From NCBI RefSeq assembly GCF_900129125.1, contig NZ_FQVJ01000001.1, positions 170,993 through 234,992 of the forward strand: a stretch of 64,000 bases of DNA, written 5' to 3'. How positions within the stretch are numbered: the stretch's first letter is position 1; the number at the start of each line of letters is the position of its first letter. Below are positions 59,734-64,000 of this stretch, one piece after another. A program made the translations under genes and the position numbers. This DNA comes from Acidocella aminolytica 101 = DSM 11237. Lineage in GTDB: Bacteria > Pseudomonadota > Alphaproteobacteria > Acetobacterales > Acetobacteraceae. The notes beneath the pieces are model-generated. The model saw only the letters and a list, made by a program, of their open reading frames with translations. It ran no database searches and was not told where the DNA came from.

Positions 59734-60324
59734 CTACGCTGCTCCTCTGGCACGTAAAGCCGTTGCCAGCGTACCTTCATCCAGCACCTCCAGCGCGCCG
59801 CCAATGGGGACGCCTTGCGCGAGGCGGGAGATTGGCACAGCAAACCGCCGCAACCGTTCAATCAGGTAATGGGCCGTGGCTGCGCCATCCACGGTGGCGG
59901 GCAAAGCGAGGATGATTTCCTCAACACCGCCTTGCTCCAGGCGTTTCAGCAGCGGCGCGATGGCCAATTCCTCTGGCCCGCGGCCAGACAGCGCGGAGAG
60001 CGTGCCGCCCAGCACATGATATTTGCCCCGGTACACATGCGCGCGTTCCAGTGCCCAGAGATCCGCGACCGTCTCTACCACGCAGATGCGGGCTTCCCGC
60101 AGCGTCTCAGTACAGATGGCGCACGGGTCGGACGAATCCAGATTGCCGCAAACAGAGCAAGTATGTACCGAGGCCGCGGCATTGCGCAACGCGTCCGCCA
60201 GCGGCACCAGGCCGTTTTCCTTTTCTCGTAGTAGCTTCAACACAATGCGCCTTGCGCTGCGAGGGCCAAGCCCCGGCAGGCGCGCGAACATAGTGATCAG
60301 ATTTTCGAGCTCTGTTCCGCCCAC
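59734..60324 (-). CDS. recR: Recombination protein RecR
   Basis: A 196-residue DNA-binding protein of the RecFOR pathway that loads RecA onto single-stranded gaps. A GTG at 60324 is used as the start, one base after the ybaB stop. The helix-hairpin-helix FARLPGLGPRSARRIVLKLL, the four-Cys zinc site CSVCGNLDSSDPCAIC and the Toprim YHVLGGTLSALSGRGPEEL are all present. It forms a cluster with dnaX and ybaB on one strand, the usual arrangement in proteobacteria. Confidence 0.96.
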   Translation of the reverse strand: MGGTELENLITMFARLPGLGPRSARRIVLKLLREKENGLVPLADALRNAAASVHTCSVCGNLDSSDPCAICTETLREARICVVETVADLWALERAHVYRGKYHVLGGTLSALSGRGPEELAIAPLLKRLEQGGVEEIILALPATVDGAATAHYLIERLRRFAVPISRLAQGVPIGGALEVLDEGTLATALRARGAA

Positions 60325-60325
60325 G

Positions 60326-60649
60326 TTAGAAAGGCAGTTTCATTCCTGGCGGCAGGTTTAGGCCGCCCATGGCACTCTTGGTCTCGGACTCCATCATCTC
60401 GTCCAGCTTGGCCTTCGCATCTGCATGGGCGGCGGCGATAAGGTCTTCCAGCATTTCGGTCTCATTCGGGTCGATCAGCTTGGGGTCGATCTTCACGCTC
60501 TTCAGCGCGCCCTTGCCGGAGAGCACAATCTTCACCAAGCCTGCCCCCGCTACGCCTTCCATCTCGGTGGCTTCCAGCTTGGCTTGCATGTCGGCCATTT
60601 TCTGCTGCATCTGCTGAGCCTGCTTCATCAGGCCGGCGATGTTCTTCAT
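60326..60649 (-). CDS. YbaB/EbfC family nucleoid-associated protein
   Basis: A 107-residue DNA-binding protein. [20 protein letters not shown] at the start and the [20 protein letters not shown] beta region are typical, as is [20 protein letters not shown]. The start follows the dnaX stop directly (TAAATG). Dimeric family members bind DNA with little sequence preference. Standard dnaX-ybaB-recR operon. Confidence 0.95.
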   Translation of the reverse strand: MKNIAGLMKQAQQMQQKMADMQAKLEATEMEGVAGAGLVKIVLSGKGALKSVKIDPKLIDPNETEMLEDLIAAAHADAKAKLDEMMESETKSAMGGLNLPPGMKLPF

Positions 60650-62422
60650 TTACTCTTCTCCTTCATAGATTTCGTCGGGCGGTACCAGCGCTGCCCAATC
60701 GGCGGGCAGTTCCGGTTCCGCTTCCGGCAATTCGGGTGTTTCTACCTTGGTTCCGGGGAACTGCGCCAGAATCGCCTGCACCAAAGGGTGCGCCAGCGCG
60801 TCATCCCGCGCCTTGGCGGTGGCTACACCTTCCTGCTCGTCAATGGTCGGTGCGCCCGCCTGGGTGGAAAGTACAATAGTCCAGCGCCGCCCGGTTTCTT
60901 CCTCCAGCATAGAGGAGAGTTTGGAGATCAGGTCGCGCGGATGGTCCTCCGTCAGCCGTATTTCGATCACCGGCGGCGCAAACCGCACCAGATGCACGGA
61001 TTGGCGCAGATGCGCGTAAAGCATCACATCCCGCTTCGTCTGCGCCAGCGCCACCACGTCTTGAAAACTCAGTGCGCGGGGGGCGGCGGTTTGCATCACC
61101 ACATGGCCGTTGGCCACGGCCCGCGCACTGCCGCCGCCCGGCCCGCCCGCAGGCGCCCCGCCCAGCGTCGCGCCAGGATTTTCAGTGAACTTCTTCACCA
61201 GCTCGCCGGGCGGCGGCAGGTCCGCCACGTGGCACAGCCGGATGAGAATCATCTCCGCCCCCGCCCGCCGGTCCGGCGCAGTTTCCACCTCCTGCAGCCC
61301 TTTAAGCAGCATCTGCCAAAGCCGGCCCAGGAAGGGGATAGAGAGCATTTCCGCCAAGGCCGCGCCACGCGTGCGTTCCATCTCCGGCAGCGCGCCGCTT
61401 TTGGCTAGAGACGGCACGGATTTCATTCGTGTGATCAGATGCGCCAGTCCCAGCATGTCAGACAGCAGCACGCCCGGATCCGCCCCGCGCTCATACGAAT
61501 CATCGGAAATTTTCAGCGCGGCCGGGATGTCGCCTTTCACCACCGCATCCATCAGGTCGAACACAAAGCCGCGATCCGCTAGCCCGAGCATGTCGGCCAC
61601 CATCGGGCCGGTAATCTCGCCGCCATCCTCGGTGCCGCGCGCAATCGCCTGGTCGAGCAGCGAGAGGCCATCGCGCACCGAGCCGTCCGCCGCGCGGGCA
61701 ATATGGGTAAGGGCGGCTTCGGAAATCGCCACCTCTTCCTTCTGCGCGATGCGGGTGAAATGCGCGGCCAGCGTCTCCACGGGCACGCGGCGCAGGTCAA
61801 AACGCTGACAGCGCGAGAGCACGGTAATGGGGACCTTGCGGATTTCGGTGGTAGCCAGCACAAATTTAATGTGCGGCGGCGGCTCCTCCAACGTTTTCAG
61901 CAGCGCGTTGAACGCCGCCTTGGAGAGCATGTGTACCTCGTCGATGATAAACACTTTCACCCGCGCCGAGAGCGGCTTGAAGCGCGTCGCATCGATAATC
62001 TCGCGCACATCATCCACGCCGGTATTGGAGGCGGCGTCCATCTCCACCACGTCCGGGTGACGGTCAGCGAGAATCGCCTTGCAGTTGTCACACACGCCGC
62101 ACGGGTCGGGTGTAGGGCCGCCAGTGCCTTCCGGCCCGGTGCAGTTGAGAGCACGGGCCAGAATACGCGCCGTGGTGGTTTTACCCACCCCGCGCACGCC
62201 GGTCAACATAAAGGCATGGGCGATGCGGTCCATGGCGAAGGCGTTGCGCAGTGTGCGCACTAACGCGTCCTGGCCGATCAGATCATCGAATGTGGTGGGG
62301 CGGTATTTGCGGGCCAGAACCCGGTAGGCGGCGGCTTTCGGTGCCTCCTGCGCGGGCTCATCACCAAAAAGATTTGGGCCCGGCGGCGGGGCGTCTGGCG
62401 CATCGTCGTCGAACATACCCAT
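60650..62422 (-). CDS. dnaX: DNA polymerase III subunit gamma/tau
   Basis: The AAA+ clamp-loader ATPase. The frame is open to 62602, but that extension covers the 4.5S RNA gene, so the start is the ATG at 62422 (or 62416), giving about 590 residues. ATPase motifs are MLTGVRGVGKTTTARILARA (Walker A), a four-Cys zinc site (LNCTGPEG...CGVCDNC), IIDEVHMLS (Walker B) and VLATTEIRKVPITVLSRCQ (sensor 1 region). The C-terminal tau region is present. No programmed frameshift site was seen. ybaB and recR follow. Confidence 0.96.
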   Translation of the reverse strand: MGMFDDDAPDAPPPGPNLFGDEPAQEAPKAAAYRVLARKYRPTTFDDLIGQDALVRTLRNAFAMDRIAHAFMLTGVRGVGKTTTARILARALNCTGPEGTGGPTPDPCGVCDNCKAILADRHPDVVEMDAASNTGVDDVREIIDATRFKPLSARVKVFIIDEVHMLSKAAFNALLKTLEEPPPHIKFVLATTEIRKVPITVLSRCQRFDLRRVPVETLAAHFTRIAQKEEVAISEAALTHIARAADGSVRDGLSLLDQAIARGTEDGGEITGPMVADMLGLADRGFVFDLMDAVVKGDIPAALKISDDSYERGADPGVLLSDMLGLAHLITRMKSVPSLAKSGALPEMERTRGAALAEMLSIPFLGRLWQMLLKGLQEVETAPDRRAGAEMILIRLCHVADLPPPGELVKKFTENPGATLGGAPAGGPGGGSARAVANGHVVMQTAAPRALSFQDVVALAQTKRDVMLYAHLRQSVHLVRFAPPVIEIRLTEDHPRDLISKLSSMLEEETGRRWTIVLSTQAGAPTIDEQEGVATAKARDDALAHPLVQAILAQFPGTKVETPELPEAEPELPADWAALVPPDEIYEGEE

Positions 62423-62456
62423 GAGCAGTGCGGACCTTGAAACCTGAAAACGGGGT

Positions 62457-62552
62457 GGGAGACCGGACAACGACCCATGCGAAATCCGTTGTGGCTGCTG
62501 CCTTCCGGCCCTGACCAAGTTGGCGGGCCGCGATGTCCGCCGCCGATCTCCC
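62457..62552 (-). ncRNA. ffs: 4.5S RNA (small SRP RNA)
   Basis: The minus strand contains GGTCAGGGCCGGAAGGCAGC, the conserved Ffh-binding apical loop region with GGAA tetraloop and asymmetric bulge, within a long hairpin. The ends GGGAGA and TCTCCC pair as the terminal stem. About 96 bases. It lies 35 bases upstream of dnaX on the same strand, a position common in alphaproteobacteria. Confidence 0.95.
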
Positions 62553-62595
62553 AAACTGATTATCGCCTTTGTGGCGCCGAAGTGCAAGCTTGGCA

Positions 62596-62615
62596 GTGAC
62601 ATGGCGCCATGTCAC
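62596..62615. promoter_or_regulatory. Perfect 20-bp palindrome between 4.5S RNA and nudC
   Basis: GTGACATGGCGCCATGTCAC is its own reverse complement. It sits 11 bases before the nudC start and 44 bases upstream of the 5' end of the 4.5S RNA, in the shared promoter region. A partial copy, CATGGC, follows at 62615. It could be an operator for a dimeric regulator, or a hairpin in the nudC leader. Confidence 0.55.
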
Positions 62616-62625
62616 ATGGCAAAAC

Positions 62626-63522
62626 ATGGATTTCGCTCAAAAAAGTCGACCTAATCACTACAGTTCCGCCGCGCTAGACCGGGCCGCGCATCTGCGCGAG
62701 AACGCTTGCTGGCTGGCCCGCGCGGCGAAAAATAGCACCAGCCGCTATGTGCTGCTGCATGAGGGCAAGGTGCTGATTGAAGAATCGGGCGAGACGCCCC
62801 GCGCACGGCTGCTGCCGCCTTTGGGGCTGGCTCCGGATTTGTTCCTGGGGCTGACGGATGGCCTGCCTGTTTTCGCGCTCGATTTTTCAGAGCGCGCTCT
62901 GCCGGATGGCATCACGACCGAATTCTTCAGAGAGTTGCGCGGCCTGACCGCTTTGCTGCCAATGTTGGATGCGGCGTTGCTGGCCACCGCGCGCGGCATA
63001 TTCAACTGGCGCGCGACACATAAATATTGTCCGCGTTGCGGTGGAACGTTGACGCCGCATCGCGCGGGGTGGGTTCTGCATTGCGCACAATGCAAAAAAG
63101 ATCATTTCCCCCGCACGGATTCCGCCGTGATTATGCTGGTCACCAAAGGGGAGGTGGCGCTGCTTGGCCAATCCCACCGTTTTCCGCCAGAATGGAAGAT
63201 GTATTCCACCTTGGCGGGTTTTGTTGAACCGGGTGAAAGTCTGGAAGATGCCGTCCGCCGGGAGGTTTTTGAGGAAGCCGGAATCGAGGTCGGCGCGGTT
63301 CATTATCACTCAAGCCAGCCCTGGCCATTTCCGGCGTCGCTGATGCTGGGGTTCCACGCGGAAGGCCTTAGTGAGGACATCGTGCTTCAGGACGATGAAA
63401 TGCGTGACGCGCGGTGGTTCAGTCGCACACAGATTCGTGATCATGCGGCCTTGGGGTTTGGGCTGCCTCCACATGATTCAATCGCCCGGCGCTTAATCGA
63501 GGATTGGCTGGCACAGCCATAA
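62626..63522 (+). CDS. nudC: NAD(+) diphosphatase NudC
   Basis: A Nudix hydrolase that cleaves NADH to NMNH and AMP and removes NAD caps from RNA. I chose the ATG at 62626; the longer frame to 62569 runs through the palindrome with no ribosome binding site. The 298-residue protein holds a zinc ribbon (CPRCGG...CAQC), the Nudix box GFVEPGESLEDAVRREVFEEAG and the NudC-type SQPWPFPASLMLGF. The N-terminal domain follows the family. A strong terminator follows directly. Confidence 0.95.
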   Translation: MDFAQKSRPNHYSSAALDRAAHLRENACWLARAAKNSTSRYVLLHEGKVLIEESGETPRARLLPPLGLAPDLFLGLTDGLPVFALDFSERALPDGITTEFFRELRGLTALLPMLDAALLATARGIFNWRATHKYCPRCGGTLTPHRAGWVLHCAQCKKDHFPRTDSAVIMLVTKGEVALLGQSHRFPPEWKMYSTLAGFVEPGESLEDAVRREVFEEAGIEVGAVHYHSSQPWPFPASLMLGFHAEGLSEDIVLQDDEMRDARWFSRTQIRDHAALGFGLPPHDSIARRLIEDWLAQP

Positions 63523-63523
63523 A

Positions 63524-63553
63524 AAAACAGGCGCGGACATCCGCGCCTGTTTT
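63524..63553. terminator. Bidirectional terminator between nudC and the histone-like gene
   Basis: CAGGCGCGG and CCGCGCCTG pair around an ACAT loop, flanked by A-run and T-run. It lies just past the nudC stop and 16 bases past the stop of the facing histone-like gene, so it can serve both. Confidence 0.93.
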
Positions 63554-63569
63554 GGTGAAAGGATAATCC

Positions 63570-64000
63570 TTAGTCGAGATTATCAATTTCCGGTGTGGGG
63601 AGAAGGAACTCCACAATTTCTTCCGACACCTGCTCCGCCTGCGGTTCCGGTATGATCTCGACGATCCGCTCCAATACCGGTTCTTCGATCTTGCGGGACC
63701 GGCGCGTGGTAGTTGTCTTCTTCGCAGCAGGCGTCTTGCGCGCAGCGGGCTTCTTGACGGCGGTGGTCGTTGCGCTCTTGCGCGTGCCCGTTGCTGTCTT
63801 GGCAGTTGCGGCGGTCTTACGTGCGGTTACCGGTTTCTTGGCAGCTGTGGCGGTCTTACGTGCGGTTGCCGGTTTCTTGGCAGTTGCGGCGGTCTTACGT
63901 GCGGTTGCCGGTTTCTTGGCAGCTGTGGCGGTCTTACGTGCGGTTGCCGGTTTCTTGGCAGTTGCGGCGGTCTTACGTGCGGTTGCCGGTTTCTTGGCAG
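63570..64000 (-). CDS. Histone H1-like repeat protein (partial, N-terminus outside window)
   Basis: A minus-strand frame enters from beyond the window end and stops at 63570. The visible C-terminal 142 residues are a basic, Lys/Ala/Thr-rich repeat region of a 13-residue unit ARKTAATAKKPAT, at least five copies, followed by a diverged basic stretch and an acidic tail (IEEPVLERIVEIIPEPQAEQ). This is the pattern of bacterial histone H1-like nucleoid proteins. Its beginning and any globular domain are not visible. A terminator follows its stop. Binding of DNA by the Lys repeats is inferred. Confidence 0.8.
   Translation of the reverse strand, partial: AKKPATARKTAATAKKPATARKTATAAKKPATARKTAATAKKPATARKTATAAKKPVTARKTAATAKTATGTRKSATTTAVKKPAARKTPAAKKTTTTRRSRKIEEPVLERIVEIIPEPQAEQVSEEIVEFLLPTPEIDNLD
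63811..64000 (-). repeat. 39-bp direct repeats in the histone-like gene
   Basis: The unit beginning GCGGTCTTACGTGCGGTT recurs with starts at 63811, 63850, 63889, 63928 and 63967, an exact 39-base period encoding 13 residues. Copies differ by only a few bases, and alternate between GCAGTTGCG and GCAGCTGTG at the unit ends. The array continues past the window. It is coding, not a CRISPR. Confidence 0.93.

Noticed and set aside
60425..61408. 327-residue plus-strand frame opposite dnaX and ybaB
   Set aside because: Antisense to well-supported genes; Arg/His-rich low-information sequence.
62423..62602. Longer N-terminus of dnaX
   Set aside because: The region encodes the 4.5S RNA; the real protein start is at 62422.
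63811..64000. CRISPR-like array
   Set aside because: The 39-base units are contiguous, in frame and translate to ARKTAATAKKPAT repeats; there are no spacers.

Overview
The window looks like a chromosomal segment of a GC-rich alphaproteobacterium, most likely an acetic-acid-bacteria relative (Acetobacteraceae; an Acidocella/Acidiphilium-like organism is my guess). Pointers are a class I lysyl-tRNA synthetase, a small heat shock protein paired with a DUF1150 protein, the infA-maf-RNase E/G-yacG order, the 4.5S RNA gene just upstream of dnaX, the short HisG, and an AarC-type succinyl-CoA:acetate CoA-transferase typical of acetic acid bacteria. No phage, IS element, CRISPR array or rRNA was seen.

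Layout. 1-4533: end of a surface polysaccharide cluster (partial dTDP-glucose dehydratase and a 1247-aa three-domain glycosyltransferase). 4601-14000: housekeeping genes (typA, a secreted hypothetical, a transglycosylase-like protein, class I LysRS with an MprF-like membrane protein, a short CDF-type transporter, rpsO-truB) and an orphan CpaE/TadZ-like ATPase. 14000-20035: gyrB, phaB and an EmrAB-type efflux pair. 20112-21144: nusG, secE, tRNA-Trp and tRNA-Gly. 21203-27125: a taurine/sulfonate-type ABC importer, a serine hydrolase and AarC. 27508-31185: three Flp/Tad pilin-like proteins of lower GC, ending in a 770-aa Ser/Thr/Tyr/Asn-rich one. 31221-38443: tRNA-Leu, a class A PBP, a Kef-type antiporter, a UbiH-type hydroxylase, AmtB and a truncated haemoglobin. 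38529-42810: tkt-gap-pgk. 43026-48800: an EamA transporter, a methyltransferase, yacG-RNase-maf-infA, tRNA-Val, a ClC transporter and a small membrane protein. 48909-56324: dnaE, truA-fmt-def, sHsp-DUF1150 and a broken sulfotransferase. 56370-64000: hisG-hisD, a PLP decarboxylase, recR-ybaB-dnaX-4.5S RNA, nudC and the end of a repeat-rich histone H1-like protein.

How genes work together. Most neighbours form tight operons with 4-base ATGA overlaps (emrA/emrB, gap/pgk, RNase/yacG, def/fmt/truA, hisG/hisD, the first two pilin-like genes). Stress and nutrient themes recur: acetate detoxification, drug efflux, ammonium uptake, heat shock and NAD(H) hydrolysis.

The most interesting non-coding observations are a ROSE-like RNA thermometer candidate covering the Shine-Dalgarno of the small heat shock gene, a sigma-54 promoter match upstream of amtB, a perfect 20-bp palindrome between the 4.5S RNA gene and nudC, and an apparent ATT start codon for maf fused to the infA stop. 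I found no clear candidate for a wholly new multi-gene system. The orphan pilin-like trio and the LysRS/MprF-like pair are the nearest to one.
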